Assembly: GCF_014199205.1 (NCBI RefSeq)
Contig: NZ_JACIJD010000006.1
Span: 164,426-228,425, forward strand
DNA from: Muricoccus pecuniae
Lineage (GTDB): Bacteria > Pseudomonadota > Alphaproteobacteria > Acetobacterales > Acetobacteraceae
Direction: 5' to 3'
Length of the DNA: 64,000 nucleotides
In this document: piece after piece, positions 1 through 8,824 of the stretch
How positions within the stretch are numbered: position 1 is the first letter of the stretch
Layout: each line of letters opens with the position of its first letter
Program-made: the position numbers and the translations under genes
Notes under the pieces: model-generated
Database searches by the model: none
What the model was told of the DNA's origin: nothing
Seen by the model: only the letters and a program-made list of their open reading frames with translations

Positions 1-205
1 ACTCGGCGAGCTGCGAGGCGTTGGGCAGCTCCCCGTTCCAGAGAAGGTAGGCGACCTCCTCGAAGGCGCAGTTCTCCGCCAGGTCCTGCACGGGGTAGCC
101 GCGATAGGTCAGGCTGTTCGTCTCCGGCATCACCTTGGAGACGGAGGAGACGTCGGCGACGACGCCGACGAGGCCCTTGCGGATCTCGGACTGGGCTTCG
201 CTCAT
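1..205 (-). CDS. prpC: 2-methylcitrate/citrate synthase, N-terminal part (cut by window edge)
   Basis: The reverse strand from an ATG at 205 encodes about 68 residues that run off the left edge. The stretch contains 'GLVGVVADVSSVSKV' and 'LTYRGYPVQDLA', characteristic of the N-terminus of bifunctional 2-methylcitrate/citrate synthases, which condense propionyl-CoA (or acetyl-CoA) with oxaloacetate in the cytoplasm. Its position directly downstream of prpD on the same strand supports the methylcitrate (propionate catabolism) role over a plain TCA citrate synthase. The catalytic His/Asp residues lie outside the window, so activity cannot be judged. Confidence 0.85.
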   Translation of the reverse strand, partial: MSEAQSEIRKGLVGVVADVSSVSKVMPETNSLTYRGYPVQDLAENCAFEEVAYLLWNGELPNASQLAE

Positions 206-263
206 TGGGTTTCCTCTTGTGGTGTGTGGCGCCGCTGAGGGCGCCGCGGCGCATGTCTGGATC

Positions 264-292
264 GGGCGCCGCCGGGCGTGCCGGCGGCGCCC
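264..292 (-). other. Intercistronic stem-loop between prpD and prpC
   Basis: A perfect 12-bp inverted repeat (264-275 with 281-292) separated by a 5-base loop lies in the 94-bp gap between prpD and prpC. There is no T tract after it in the prpD direction, so it looks more like an RNA-stabilising or attenuating hairpin than a strong intrinsic terminator. Its function is inferred. Confidence 0.5.
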
Positions 293-299
293 GGTCGGC

Positions 300-1838
300 T
301 CAGAAGATGCCGGGCTTGCCGGCGGCGAGCTTGCCGTCGGGCAAGCGGGCATTGAGCTGGTCCAGCTCGCCCGCACCGAGGGAGGCGAGGTTCTCGGCCG
401 CCGCGATGAAGCGGTCGGCCTCGGCCGGGTCGATGATGCCCTCGGTCAGGATGCGGAACTTGCGGATGTAGTCCGCCCGGCCGAAGGGCTTCGCCCCCAG
501 CGGATGGGCGTTGGCGACCGCCAGCTCGTCCACCAGCACCGTCCCGTCCTTCAGCGTGATCTCAACCCGGCCGCCGAAGGCCAGCTCGTTCGGGTCGCGC
601 GAGTGGTAGCGGCGCGTCCACTCCGGGTCCTCGCGTGTCTCCATCTTGTGCCACAGCCGCACCGTGTCGGGCCGCGCGGCGCGCTCGGGGGCGTAGCTGT
701 CCACGTGGTGCCAGCGCCCGTCCTGCAGGGCGACGGTGAAGATGTACATGATGGAGTGGTCCAGCGTCTCGCGGCTGGCCCTGGGGTCCATCTTCTGCGG
801 GTCATTGGCGCCGGTGCCGATGACGTAGTGGGTGTGGTGGGAGGTATGAAGAAGGATCTTCTCCACCCCCTCCAGGTCGGGGACGCGCTCGCGCATCTTG
901 AAGGCGAGGTCGATCAGCGCCTGGGACTGGTACTCGGCCGAGTGCTCCTTCGTGTAGCTGTCGAGGATGGCGCGCTTGCCCTCCCCCGGGCCGGGCAGCG
1001 GGACGCTGTAGTAGACGGGCTCGTAGACGTCGCCCTGATAGCGGTGCGTGCGGCCGGCCAGCACCCAGGCGATCACGCTGTCCTCGCCCTCGTAGATCGG
1101 GGAGGGCGCGCCCTCCCCGCGCATGGCGCGGTCCACCGCCTCGACGGCCAGCTTGCCCGCATGGGCCGGGGCGAAGGCCTTCCAGGAGGAGATCTCGCCC
1201 TTGCGGGACTGGCGGAAGGTCACGCTGACATGCAGCGCCTGCTGCACAGCCTGGAAGATCGTCGCCTGGTCCAGCCCGAGCAGCGTGCCGATGCCGGCCG
1301 CGGCGGCGGGGCAGAGATGGGCGATGTGGTCCACCTTGTGCTCGTGCAGGCAGATGGCGCGCACGAGGTCGATATGGATCTCATAGGCGGTCGCGAGGCC
1401 GCGCAGGAGTTCCGCGCCGGACTTGCCCATCGTCTGCGCGACCGCGAGCACGGGCGGGATGTTGTCGCCGGGATGGGAGTAGTCGGCGGCGAGGAAGGTG
1501 TCGTGCATGTCCAGCTCGCGCACGGCCGTCCCGTTCGCCCAGGCCGCCCATTCCGGCGAGAAGCGGCGCGAGGGATCGAGGCCGAACACGGTCGCCCCGC
1601 CCTCCCTCGGATGGCCGAGCGCCATCTGCCGCGCGGAGGTGGGCGCGGAGCGGTTGATGGCGGCGATGGCGACGGCGGCGTTGTCGATCACCCGGTTGAT
1701 GATCATCGCGGCCGTGTCCTCCGGCACCGCGACGGGATCGGCGGCGACCCCGGCGATCTTCCAGGCGAGCTGGTCCTCGCGCTTCAGCAGCGCCTTGGAC
1801 GGGTAGACCTTCACTTCATGCTGGTGCAACGGCGTCAC
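300..1838 (-). CDS. prpD: 2-methylcitrate dehydratase (MmgE/PrpD family)
   Basis: The protein is about 512 residues, close to the usual PrpD length of about 480-500. It dehydrates 2-methylcitrate to 2-methyl-cis-aconitate in the propionate-degrading methylcitrate cycle, in the cytoplasm. The N-terminal '[11 protein letters not shown]...[13 protein letters not shown]' and the internal '[14 protein letters not shown]', '[20 protein letters not shown]' and '[13 protein letters not shown]'-type blocks fit the family. The start is uncertain. The GTG at 1838 has purines almost touching it, while an in-frame TTG at 1829 has GGGAG at good spacing. The frame stays open far upstream over the divergent LysR gene, which is a GC artefact. 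It probably forms an operon with prpC downstream. Confidence 0.88.
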   Translation of the reverse strand: MTPLHQHEVKVYPSKALLKREDQLAWKIAGVAADPVAVPEDTAAMIINRVIDNAAVAIAAINRSAPTSARQMALGHPREGGATVFGLDPSRRFSPEWAAWANGTAVRELDMHDTFLAADYSHPGDNIPPVLAVAQTMGKSGAELLRGLATAYEIHIDLVRAICLHEHKVDHIAHLCPAAAAGIGTLLGLDQATIFQAVQQALHVSVTFRQSRKGEISSWKAFAPAHAGKLAVEAVDRAMRGEGAPSPIYEGEDSVIAWVLAGRTHRYQGDVYEPVYYSVPLPGPGEGKRAILDSYTKEHSAEYQSQALIDLAFKMRERVPDLEGVEKILLHTSHHTHYVIGTGANDPQKMDPRASRETLDHSIMYIFTVALQDGRWHHVDSYAPERAARPDTVRLWHKMETREDPEWTRRYHSRDPNELAFGGRVEITLKDGTVLVDELAVANAHPLGAKPFGRADYIRKFRILTEGIIDPAEADRFIAAAENLASLGAGELDQLNARLPDGKLAAGKPGIF

Positions 1839-1889
1839 TCCCTCTCGATTCCTCTGCGTCAGGTTCTGCACCCGTGTGGCGTCATCGTC

Positions 1890-1926
1890 CAATCCGATTG
1901 ACGGCGCTGCGCGATAGGCTTTCCGT
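1890..1926 (+). promoter_or_regulatory. Possible LysR operator and promoter between prpD and the regulator
   Basis: The divergent gap holds an 11-base palindrome CAATC-C-GATTG (1890-1900). A TTGACG (1898-1903) overlaps its right half, and a weak -10 candidate TTCCGT follows after 17 bases, just ahead of the regulator's ATG. LysR proteins typically bind such dyads in divergent promoters and repress themselves. The assignment is by position and shape only. Confidence 0.35.
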
Positions 1927-1934
1927 ATGGCGCC

Positions 1935-2864
1935 ATGGACTTCCGCCTCGTGCGACGCCTCGGCCATTTCCTCGCGGTCGCGGAGGAAGGGCATTTCGGC
2001 CGCGCCGCCGCCCGCCTCGGCCTGTCGCAGCCGCCGCTCACCGCGCAGATCCAGGCGCTGGAGAAGGAACTCGGCGTGCGCCTGCTGGAGCGCACGGGGC
2101 GCGGCACGCGGCCGACGCGCGCGGGCGAGGCGCTGCTGCCGCTCGCGCGCCGGCTGGCCGAGGATGCGGGCGCGCTGGAGGCGCTGGCGCGGGAGCTGCG
2201 CGCGGGGCGCCACGCGCCGGTCGCCATCGCCTGCGTCACCTCCGCCCTGTTCGACGAGCTGCCGCCCCTCGTGCGCGCCCTCTCCGCCGCACGGCCGGAA
2301 GCGGCGGTCTCGGTGCGGGAGATGGACACGGCCGACGCGCTGGAGGCGCTGCGGCGCGGCGAGGTGGACATCGCCCTCCTGCGGGACGACCGCGCTCGCC
2401 CGCCCATCCGCATCCGCCCCCTCGGCGAGGACCACCTCCTCGCCGCGCTGCCCGAGGGCCACGCGCTGCTCGTCGCGCCCGATCCCCTGCCCCTGTCCCT
2501 CCTTGCGGACGAGCCGATGCTGCTGCTGCCGCGCGCCATCTCCCCCGCCTATGCCGATGCGATGGTGGCCGCCTGCCACGGCGCCGGCTTCGCGCCGCGC
2601 GCGGTGCGGGAGGTGGGTTCGGCCATGGCGCAGCTCGGCTTCGTCGCGGCGGGGCTCGGCGTCGCCCTCGTCTCCTCCGGCATGGCGCGGCTGCGGCCGC
2701 CCGGCGTCGCCTTCCGCGCGCTCGCGGGCCCGATCCCCGCGGTGGGGGTGGCGCTGGCCTGGAACGCGGAGCGGGCGGGAGAGGCCGCGTCGCTCGCGCT
2801 ATCCCTCGCGGAGGAGCTCTTCCCCATGGCGCCCGGGATACACGCGCCGGAGGATCTGCCCTAA
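1935..2864 (+). CDS. LysR-family transcriptional regulator
   Basis: The protein has 309 residues, a normal LysR length. The first 60 residues carry the winged helix-turn-helix ('[20 protein letters not shown]', '[19 protein letters not shown]'). Residues from about 90 on form the periplasmic-binding-like co-inducer domain ('[15 protein letters not shown]'). It is transcribed away from prpD with about 96 bp between the two starts, the classic arrangement of a LysR regulator controlling its neighbour. The inducer is unknown; methylcitrate-cycle metabolites are the obvious guess for prpDC control. It could instead control the amidohydrolase that begins 35 bp downstream on the same strand. Confidence 0.9.
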   Translation: MDFRLVRRLGHFLAVAEEGHFGRAAARLGLSQPPLTAQIQALEKELGVRLLERTGRGTRPTRAGEALLPLARRLAEDAGALEALARELRAGRHAPVAIACVTSALFDELPPLVRALSAARPEAAVSVREMDTADALEALRRGEVDIALLRDDRARPPIRIRPLGEDHLLAALPEGHALLVAPDPLPLSLLADEPMLLLPRAISPAYADAMVAACHGAGFAPRAVREVGSAMAQLGFVAAGLGVALVSSGMARLRPPGVAFRALAGPIPAVGVALAWNAERAGEAASLALSLAEELFPMAPGIHAPEDLP

Positions 2865-2899
2865 CCTCTCCCGCAGAGCAGCAAGACCGGGAAGCCCTG

Positions 2900-4294
2900 A
2901 TGAGCCAGCCTTTCGACCGCGTGATCCTCGGCGACCTCGTGCTGCCCGACCGCGTGCTGGAGGGCGGCTATGTCGCCGTGCGCGGCGAGACGATCGCGGC
3001 CATCGGCGAGGGCGCGCCGCCCCCCGCCGCGGCGACCGAGGACCATTCCGGCCGACTCGTCTTCCCCGGCCTCGTGGACGGGCACATGCACACGGCCAGC
3101 TCCATCGGCTGGCCCGGGATCGAGGGCTCGACGCTCTCCGCCGCGGCGGGCGGCGTGACGACCTGCGTGGACATGCCCTACGACATTCCCCTCCCCGTCA
3201 CCGACGCGGCCATCCTGCGCGACAAGGTGGAGTGGCTGCACCGGCTGGCCCATGTGGACGTCGCGCTCTACGGCACCATCCGCAAGGACGCCGGGGGAGA
3301 GGAGATGGTCGAGGCCATCGCGGGGCTCGCCGAGGCCGGCGCCTGCTCCTTCAAGTTCTCCACCTATGAGTACGACGCGGTGCGCTTCCCCCGCATCGAC
3401 CCCGTCCTCATGCGGGAGGCCTTCGCCGAGATCGCGAAGACGAACCTCATGGTCGCCGTGCACAACGAGGACCAGGAGCTGGTGATGAAGCTGACGGCCG
3501 AGGCGAAGGCCGCGGGCCGCACCGATCCCATCATGCACTGCCGCACCCGCCCGCCGCTGGCGGAGAACCTGGCCAACCTCGCCATCTTCGAGATCGGGCT
3601 GGAGACGGGCGCGCATGTCCACATCGCCCACTCCTCCCTCTCCCGCGGCTTCAACATCGCCGAGGACTTCCGCCGCGCGGGCGCCCGCAGCTCGGGCGAG
3701 GCATGCCTGCACTATCTCTGTATGACGGAGGAGGACGTCGTCCGCCTCCAGGGCTTCGGCAAGTGCAACCCGCCCTTCCGCACGGCCGAGGAGGTGGAGC
3801 GGATGTGGGCCTCGCTGCTCGCCGGCAAGGTCGCCTATGTCTCCACCGACCACGCGCCCTGGCAGCGCGAGCGCAAGGAGTACAAGGGCGACATCTTCGC
3901 CCTCGGCGCCGGGCTGACGGGGATGCAGAGCTTCGCCCCCGTCATGTTCACCCTGCTGGAGGAGCGCGGCCTGCCGCTCACCCTGATGGCGAAGTACCTC
4001 GCCGCCGAGCCCGCCCGCTATCACGGGCTCGACCCGAAGAAGGGAGGCATCGCGGTGGGCGGCGACGCCGATCTCTGCGTCATCGAGCGCGGCGACTTCA
4101 CCTTCGACCAGGCCGCCATCCTCGACCGGCCGGAATTCCAGCACTCCGCCTATCACGGCCGCGCGCTGCGCGGGCGCGTGGCCGCGACCTATCTCCGTGG
4201 GACGCTCATCTGGGACGGCGCCAGCGTCCTCGCGAGGCCGGGCTCTGGCCGCTTCGTACCGCGCCAGCACGACCGGCCCGTCGTCCTGGGATGA
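2900..4294 (+). CDS. Amidohydrolase, allantoinase/dihydropyrimidinase (hydantoinase) type
   Basis: The protein has 464 residues and belongs to the cyclic-amide hydrolase branch of the amidohydrolase superfamily. It shows the metal-binding HxH ('VDGHMHT', near residue 58), the lysine expected to be carboxylated ('SFKFSTYE', near 150), two further His ('VAVHNED', 'HIAHSS') and the catalytic Asp ('STDHAPW'). Such enzymes open hydantoin, dihydropyrimidine or allantoin rings. The exact substrate cannot be read from the sequence. An N-carbamoyl-D-amino-acid hydrolase follows 2.2 kb downstream, which favours a hydantoin or ureide role. The frame is open further upstream through the LysR gene, but the family homology begins at this ATG. 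Confidence 0.82.
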   Translation: MSQPFDRVILGDLVLPDRVLEGGYVAVRGETIAAIGEGAPPPAAATEDHSGRLVFPGLVDGHMHTASSIGWPGIEGSTLSAAAGGVTTCVDMPYDIPLPVTDAAILRDKVEWLHRLAHVDVALYGTIRKDAGGEEMVEAIAGLAEAGACSFKFSTYEYDAVRFPRIDPVLMREAFAEIAKTNLMVAVHNEDQELVMKLTAEAKAAGRTDPIMHCRTRPPLAENLANLAIFEIGLETGAHVHIAHSSLSRGFNIAEDFRRAGARSSGEACLHYLCMTEEDVVRLQGFGKCNPPFRTAEEVERMWASLLAGKVAYVSTDHAPWQRERKEYKGDIFALGAGLTGMQSFAPVMFTLLEERGLPLTLMAKYLAAEPARYHGLDPKKGGIAVGGDADLCVIERGDFTFDQAAILDRPEFQHSAYHGRALRGRVAATYLRGTLIWDGASVLARPGSGRFVPRQHDRPVVLG

Positions 4295-4373
4295 TGGCGC
4301 GCGCGCTCCCCGGCTCGCCGGCCCGCCTGCCCACCGCCGCTCCCTTGCCGGTCACGGTGCGGAGGCGGTCCCG

Positions 4374-4634
4374 GTGAACTTCCCCCTCATCGTCGCGGTC
4401 CTCGCCGCCCTGCTCGGCTTCGGCTTCCCGATCTGGTTGATGGGGCCCGGCACCTCGGTCCCGATCGCCCTGCTCGCCCTTCTCTGCGCGCTCATCCTCG
4501 GCCGCGCCGGCTGGTGGCTGGCCGCGCGCGGGGAGGCGAAGGCGGAGGAGACACATCCCGAACCCTCCCCGCAGGCGCGCCGCCCGCCGCCGCGCGACCC
4601 GGCTCCCTGGCGCGCGCCCGAGGAAGGCAACTGA
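4374..4634 (+). CDS. Small two-helix membrane protein, unknown
   Basis: A GTG start with GGAGG eight bases upstream opens an 86-residue protein. It has two hydrophobic segments (about residues 3-25 and 28-47) separated by a short Pro/Gly turn, and a charged, proline-rich cytoplasmic-type tail. I do not recognise a family. It lies between the cyclic-amide hydrolase and the YjgR-like ATPase on the same strand. Longer in-frame starts upstream overlap the hydrolase and lack a ribosome site. Confidence 0.6.
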   Translation: MNFPLIVAVLAALLGFGFPIWLMGPGTSVPIALLALLCALILGRAGWWLAARGEAKAEETHPEPSPQARRPPPRDPAPWRAPEEGN

Positions 4635-4726
4635 TCCGTCCGCATGGTGGAACGGCGGGGACTTGCCCTGCGCCGGCCGGAGCAGATGTTGTAGACAGCG
4701 TGCGGCACGGAACGGAGACGGCGGCG

Positions 4727-6421
4727 ATGGCGAGCGACAGGATCCTCCTGGGCAAGGGCTCCGCGCCCCAGTACCTGCACCTGCCCCTCGCGAACCGGCA
4801 CGGCCTCGTTGCCGGCGCGACGGGCACGGGCAAGACCATCACCCTTCAGACAGTGGTCGAGGGCTTCTCCCGCGCCGGCGTTCCCGTCTTCTGCGCCGAC
4901 ATCAAGGGCGACCTCGCCGGGCTCAGCCAGCCCGGCACGCCGAAGCCGAAGATCGCCGAGCGCGCAGCGGCGCTCGGCGCCACGGACTTCGGTTGGCAGG
5001 CCGCGCCCGTCGTGTTCTGGGACGTCTTCGGGGAGCAGGGCCACCCCGTGCGCGCGACGGTCGCGGAGATGGGGCCGCTGCTCCTCGGCCGGCTGCTGGA
5101 CCTCAACGACACGCAGGAGGGCGTGCTCGCCATCGCCTTCGCCCTGGCCGACGACGAGGGGCTGCTCCTGCTCGACTTCAAGGACCTGCGCGCCCTGCTC
5201 TCCCATGTGGCGGAGCGCGCGGCGGAGCTGGCCGCCCACTACGGCAATGTCAGCAAGGCCACGATCGGCACCATCCAGCGCCGCCTCCTCACCCTGGAGC
5301 AGCAGGGGGCGGAGCACTTCTTCGGCGAGCCCGCGCTGGAGCTGACCGACCTCATGCTGCTCACCCCGGACGGGCGCGGCTCGGTGAACATCCTCGCCGC
5401 CGACAAGCTGGCCGCCAGCCCGCGCCTCTACGCCACCTTCCTTCTCTGGCTGCTCTCCGAGCTGTTCGAGGAACTGCCGGAGGTGGGAGACCTCGATAAG
5501 CCGAAGCTCGCCTTCGTCTTCGACGAGGCTCACCTTCTCTTCCGCGACGTGCCGAAGGCGCTGCTGGAGAAGATCGAGCAGGTCGTGCGCCTCATCCGCT
5601 CGAAGGGCGTGGGCGTCTACTTCGTCACCCAGAATCCGCTCGACCTTCCGGGCACGGTGCTGGGGCAGCTCGGCAACCGCGTGCAGCACGCGCTGCGCGC
5701 CTTCACGCCCGCCGACCAGAAAGCGGTCCGCGCCGCGGCCGAGACCTTCCGCCCGAACCGCGCCTTCCGCACGGAGGACGCGATCACCGAGCTGGCCGTG
5801 GGCGAGGCGCTCGTCTCCACGCTCCAGCCCGGCGGCCAGCCCGGCGTCGTGGAGCGCGCGAAGATCCTGCCGCCGCGCTCCCGCATGGGCGCCATCACGC
5901 CGGAGGAGCGCGCGGCGGTGATGGCCCACAGCCCGATCGGCGGGAAGTACGACACACCGCTCGACCGCGAATCCGCCTACGAGCACCTGACCGGCCGCGC
6001 CACCACCGTGGCCGAGGATCCCGCGCCCCATGCCGTCGGCGATGCCGGCGCGGCGCCGATGGACGGATCATGGGCCGGCGCATCGGGCAGCGGCGGCGCC
6101 TGGAGCGGGCCGTGGAGCGGGCCCGCCTCGGCCGGCGCGGCGCGCAGCCCCGGAGGCGGCGCCCCTGCATCCTCGCTTCCGCCCGCGCGCCGCATCCCCG
6201 CGACCGCCTCTCGCGGGACGGCACGGGGTGCCGCGCGTCCCGCGCCGAACGAGGAAGCGGGCGGCGGATGGGGCGACGTGCTCAACGACGTGCTGACGGG
6301 CGGCGGCGGCCGGCGACAGGGCGTGGTGGAGGCGATGGCGAAGTCGGCGATGCGCAGCATGGGCAGCCAGGTCGGGCGCGCGCTCGTGCGCGGCGTGCTC
6401 GGCTCGCTGCTGAAGCGCTGA
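4727..6421 (+). CDS. YjgR/DUF853-type HerA-like ATPase
   Basis: The protein has 564 residues. The Walker A motif is at residues 30-37 ('GATGTGKT'), followed by 'CADIKGDLAGL', and the Walker B is 'FVFDEAHLLF'. The block 'GVYFVTQNPLDLPG' and a threonine/arginine-rich C-terminal motor segment are typical of the DUF853 family (E. coli YjgR). Residues from about 430 to 520 are Gly/Ser/Ala/Pro-rich and probably disordered, before a conserved C-terminal helix. Family members are hexameric RecA-type NTPases of unknown cellular role. GGAG lies about nine bases before the ATG; a GTG at 4700 is an alternative start. Confidence 0.85.
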   Translation: MASDRILLGKGSAPQYLHLPLANRHGLVAGATGTGKTITLQTVVEGFSRAGVPVFCADIKGDLAGLSQPGTPKPKIAERAAALGATDFGWQAAPVVFWDVFGEQGHPVRATVAEMGPLLLGRLLDLNDTQEGVLAIAFALADDEGLLLLDFKDLRALLSHVAERAAELAAHYGNVSKATIGTIQRRLLTLEQQGAEHFFGEPALELTDLMLLTPDGRGSVNILAADKLAASPRLYATFLLWLLSELFEELPEVGDLDKPKLAFVFDEAHLLFRDVPKALLEKIEQVVRLIRSKGVGVYFVTQNPLDLPGTVLGQLGNRVQHALRAFTPADQKAVRAAAETFRPNRAFRTEDAITELAVGEALVSTLQPGGQPGVVERAKILPPRSRMGAITPEERAAVMAHSPIGGKYDTPLDRESAYEHLTGRATTVAEDPAPHAVGDAGAAPMDGSWAGASGSGGAWSGPWSGPASAGAARSPGGGAPASSLPPARRIPATASRGTARGAARPAPNEEAGGGWGDVLNDVLTGGGGRRQGVVEAMAKSAMRSMGSQVGRALVRGVLGSLLKR

Positions 6422-6473
6422 GCCCTCCCGCATCCGGCAACCGGCACACTCCTTATATATACGGACGCAGCGC

Positions 6474-7442
6474 ATGACCCGTCGTCTCACCGTCGCCGCC
6501 GCGCAGCTCGGCCCGATCCAGAAGGCGGAGGGCCGCGATGTCTCGGTCGGCCGGATGGTGCGGCTGATGGAGGCGGCGCATCGCCGCGGCGTGGAGGTGG
6601 TGGTCTTCCCCGAGCTCGCGCTCACGACCTTCTTCCCGCGCTGGTACGAGGCGGACCGCGCCGCGGCCGACCACTGGTTCGAGAGCGCCCTGCCCTCGAA
6701 CGAGACCGCGCCGCTCTTCGAGGCCGCGCGGAAATACGGCATCGCCTTCCATCTCGGCTATGCCGAGCGGACACCGGAGGGCCGGCGCTTCAACACCGCC
6801 GTCTTCGTGCATCCCTCCGGCGAGATCGTGCTGAAGTACCGCAAGGTCCACCTGCCCGGCCATGCCGAGTACGATCCCGTGCGGAAGGTGCAGCACCTGG
6901 AGAAGCGCCTCTTCGAGGTGGGCGATCTTGGCTTCCCCGTGATGCGCGCGCCCGTGGGCGGCGCGGGGCCGGTCAATCTCGGCATGCTCATCTGCAACGA
7001 CCGCCGCTGGCCCGAGGCATGGCGCGTGCTGGGGCTGCAGAGCGTGGAAGTCGTCATGCTCGGCTACAACACGCCAAGCCTGAACCAGGACAATCGCGGC
7101 TTCGAGGCGCACCACCTCCGCGTGCTCCACTCCCACCTCTCCATCCAGGCGGGCTGCTACCAGAACGCCACCTTCGCCGTCGCGACCGCCAAGGCCGGGG
7201 TGGAGGACGGGCACGAGCTGTTCGGCCACTCGATCATCGTGAACCCGCAGGGCGAGATCATGGCCCAGGCCACCTCCTGGGGCGACGAGCTGATCACCGC
7301 CGATCTCGACCTCGACATGTGCCGCCTGGGGCGCGAGACGATTTTCAACTTCGCCGTCCATCGCCGCGTGGAAGCCTATGGACGCATCACCGCGCAGACG
7401 GGCGCGGAGGTGCCGGCGGAGTGGCAGCCCACAGGGGACTGA
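6474..7442 (+). CDS. N-carbamoyl-D-amino-acid amidohydrolase
   Basis: The protein has 322 residues and is nitrilase-superfamily. The catalytic triad is visible: Glu47 ('FPELAL'), Lys124 ('KYRKVHLPGH') and Cys174 ('LICNDRRWPE'). Long stretches such as 'LALTTFFPRW' and 'QHLEKRLFE.GDLGFPV' match the known D-carbamoylases, which hydrolyse N-carbamoyl-D-amino acids to D-amino acid, CO2 and ammonia. Together with the cyclic-amide hydrolase upstream it suggests hydantoin or dihydropyrimidine ring breakdown. An unusually AT-rich TATATATAC (6454-6462) lies just before the start and may be part of a promoter, although no good -35 is seen. Confidence 0.9.
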   Translation: MTRRLTVAAAQLGPIQKAEGRDVSVGRMVRLMEAAHRRGVEVVVFPELALTTFFPRWYEADRAAADHWFESALPSNETAPLFEAARKYGIAFHLGYAERTPEGRRFNTAVFVHPSGEIVLKYRKVHLPGHAEYDPVRKVQHLEKRLFEVGDLGFPVMRAPVGGAGPVNLGMLICNDRRWPEAWRVLGLQSVEVVMLGYNTPSLNQDNRGFEAHHLRVLHSHLSIQAGCYQNATFAVATAKAGVEDGHELFGHSIIVNPQGEIMAQATSWGDELITADLDLDMCRLGRETIFNFAVHRRVEAYGRITAQTGAEVPAEWQPTGD

Positions 7443-7497
7443 TCGGCGCGAGCCAACCGGCGGCCCCGGCCTGGCGTTGAGGGGGAGGAGGTACCCC

Positions 7498-7812
7498 ATG
7501 CGCCGCTTCGCCCTTGCCCTCGCCATCCTCGCGGCGCCCGCCGCGATCCTCGCTGCCCCGGCCCCCGCCTCGGCCCAGAGCCCCGCCCAGCGCGAGGCCG
7601 CGCGCCAGGTGGACCAGGACCAGCGGCAGGACCGCGTCGCCGATGTCGCGCGCGACCTGGAGACGGGCGGCGCCGGCGCCCCGGCGCTGGTGGACGACAT
7701 GAACCGCCAGCGCACGACCATGACGCCGGACCGCGTGGTGCCGCGCGCCGTCGCTCCCTCCGCGCCCGGCGCCACGAGCGTGCCGCTGCTGAGCGACAAT
7801 CCCCAGCGCTGA
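7498..7812 (+). CDS. Small secreted protein, unknown
   Basis: A strong GGAGGAGG precedes the ATG. The 104-residue product begins with a classic signal peptide (MRRFALALAILAAPA... ending near 'ASAQS', about residue 27) and continues as a hydrophilic, Gln/Arg/Asp-rich then Pro/Ala-rich chain. It is probably periplasmic or secreted. I recognise no domain. It is the first of three consecutive small exported proteins (7498, 7914, 8429) on this strand. Confidence 0.65.
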   Translation: MRRFALALAILAAPAAILAAPAPASAQSPAQREAARQVDQDQRQDRVADVARDLETGGAGAPALVDDMNRQRTTMTPDRVVPRAVAPSAPGATSVPLLSDNPQR

Positions 7813-7913
7813 CCCTGTCACGGCGGCGCCACGACCCCGCCGCAACCCCGTCACCGGCAGGGCGTCCACTCGCCCGTGGCCCCGCCCTGCTCCGTGACGC
7901 CGAGGAAAGACCC

Positions 7914-8378
7914 ATGCAACGCCGTGCCCTGCTCTCCGCCCTTCCCCTCCTCGCCGCGCTGGCCGTCGCGCCCGCCGGCGCCCAGGACCTGAACGGGATC
8001 CTCGACCAGGCACTCCGCAGCTTCAGCGGCAACCCGGAGGAGGCCCGGCGGCGCGCTGAGGAGGATGAGCGCCGCCGCCGCGACGAGGCCCGCCGCGAGG
8101 CCGAGGAGGAGCGCCGCGGGCATGGCGAGCGCCAGCGGATGCGGATGGAGGACGAGCGCGAGGATTTCGAGCGCCGCCGCGAGGCCTGGGAGCGCGAGCG
8201 TGCGCGTCGCGAGAGCCGGGGCGAGCGGATCCCGCCGGAGGAGCGCGCCCGCTTCGACCGCTGGCGCGAGGACTCCCAGCGCGAACGGACTGTCGGCGAG
8301 CGCCAGCGTCAGCTCGACGAGCAGCAGCGGCGGCTCGACGAGGAGCGCCGCCGCCTGGAGTACGAGCGCCGGCGCTGA
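7914..8378 (+). CDS. Exported Arg/Glu-rich helical protein, unknown
   Basis: The 154-residue product has a signal peptide cleaved near 'APAGAQD' (residue 23-25). Almost the whole remainder (about residues 40-154) is made of Arg and Glu with runs such as 'RRRAEEDERRRRDEARRE'. This predicts a single long charged alpha-helix or coiled coil in the periplasm. No family is recognised. The charged repeats ending in 'RRLEYERRR' suggest a structural or nucleic-acid/polyanion-contacting role, but that is speculation. Confidence 0.65.
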   Translation: MQRRALLSALPLLAALAVAPAGAQDLNGILDQALRSFSGNPEEARRRAEEDERRRRDEARREAEEERRGHGERQRMRMEDEREDFERRREAWERERARRESRGERIPPEERARFDRWREDSQRERTVGERQRQLDEQQRRLDEERRRLEYERRR

Positions 8379-8428
8379 GCGGCAACCCCTAACCCGTGCG
8401 GGCGTTGGTGGGCCAGGAGTCCCGCCCC

Positions 8429-8698
8429 ATGCAGCGCCTTGTCGTTCCCTTTCTCGCCGCGACGGTGCTCGCCGCCGGCTTCAGCGGTGCGGCAGGGGCG
8501 GAGGACGGGGTGTTCGGCAACCTGCTCGCGGGTATCGCCGGCCCCTCCGCCCCGGCACGGGAGGTTGGGCCGGAGGTGGCTGCCCGCGAACGGGAAGCGC
8601 GCAATCTTCGCCGCGAGTACTGGGAACGGGAGCGCGCCCGCCTCGAAGCGGCTGCTATCCCTCGCGAGAGGCCTGCCGCCACCCTCGCCTCGCGCTGA
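8429..8698 (+). CDS. Small exported protein related in style to its upstream neighbour
   Basis: The ATG at 8429 has AGGAG about ten bases upstream and starts an 89-residue protein with a signal peptide ending near 'AGAED' (residue 24-26). The mature part is short and ends in an Arg/Glu-rich helix ('AREREARNLRREYWERERAR') resembling the preceding protein. The two may be diverged duplicates. A start at 8396 would place a charged extension before the signal sequence and is less likely. Function unknown. Confidence 0.6.
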   Translation: MQRLVVPFLAATVLAAGFSGAAGAEDGVFGNLLAGIAGPSAPAREVGPEVAAREREARNLRREYWERERARLEAAAIPRERPAATLASR

Positions 8699-8737
8699 TG
8701 CGGCAGGATGCCCCGCGGGGCGGTCCGGCAACGGAAC

Positions 8738-8766
8738 TTGTCCAAGGGATGCTCCCAGCCCATATT
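8738..8766 (+). promoter_or_regulatory. Candidate promoter for the DUF983/UPF0262/mtnA group
   Basis: TTGTCC (8738-8743) and CATATT (8761-8766) are spaced by 17 bases in a 126-bp gap that is less GC-rich than its surroundings, about 60 bases before the DUF983 start codon. The match to a sigma-70 promoter is moderate and unproven. Confidence 0.35.
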
Positions 8767-8824
8767 GCATTGCAACAAGTCAGGACCGGATGCGTTCGGT
8801 TCCTGTGCCGGGAGGATTGCACCC

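Noticed and set aside
135..1901. A long open frame antisense to prpD
   Set aside because: It has Arg/Gly/Val-rich composition without known motifs and is the mirror of a well-supported gene; such frames are expected in DNA of this GC content.
1839..2579. Upstream extension of prpD across the LysR gene
   Set aside because: The extension has no similarity to PrpD and would overlap almost the entire regulator; the family similarity begins near 1829-1838.
6451..6473. The AT-rich TATATATAC before the carbamoylase as a full promoter
   Set aside because: No -35 element at 16-18 bases was found and the distance to the start codon would be only about 12 bases, so it is only mentioned in the gene entry.
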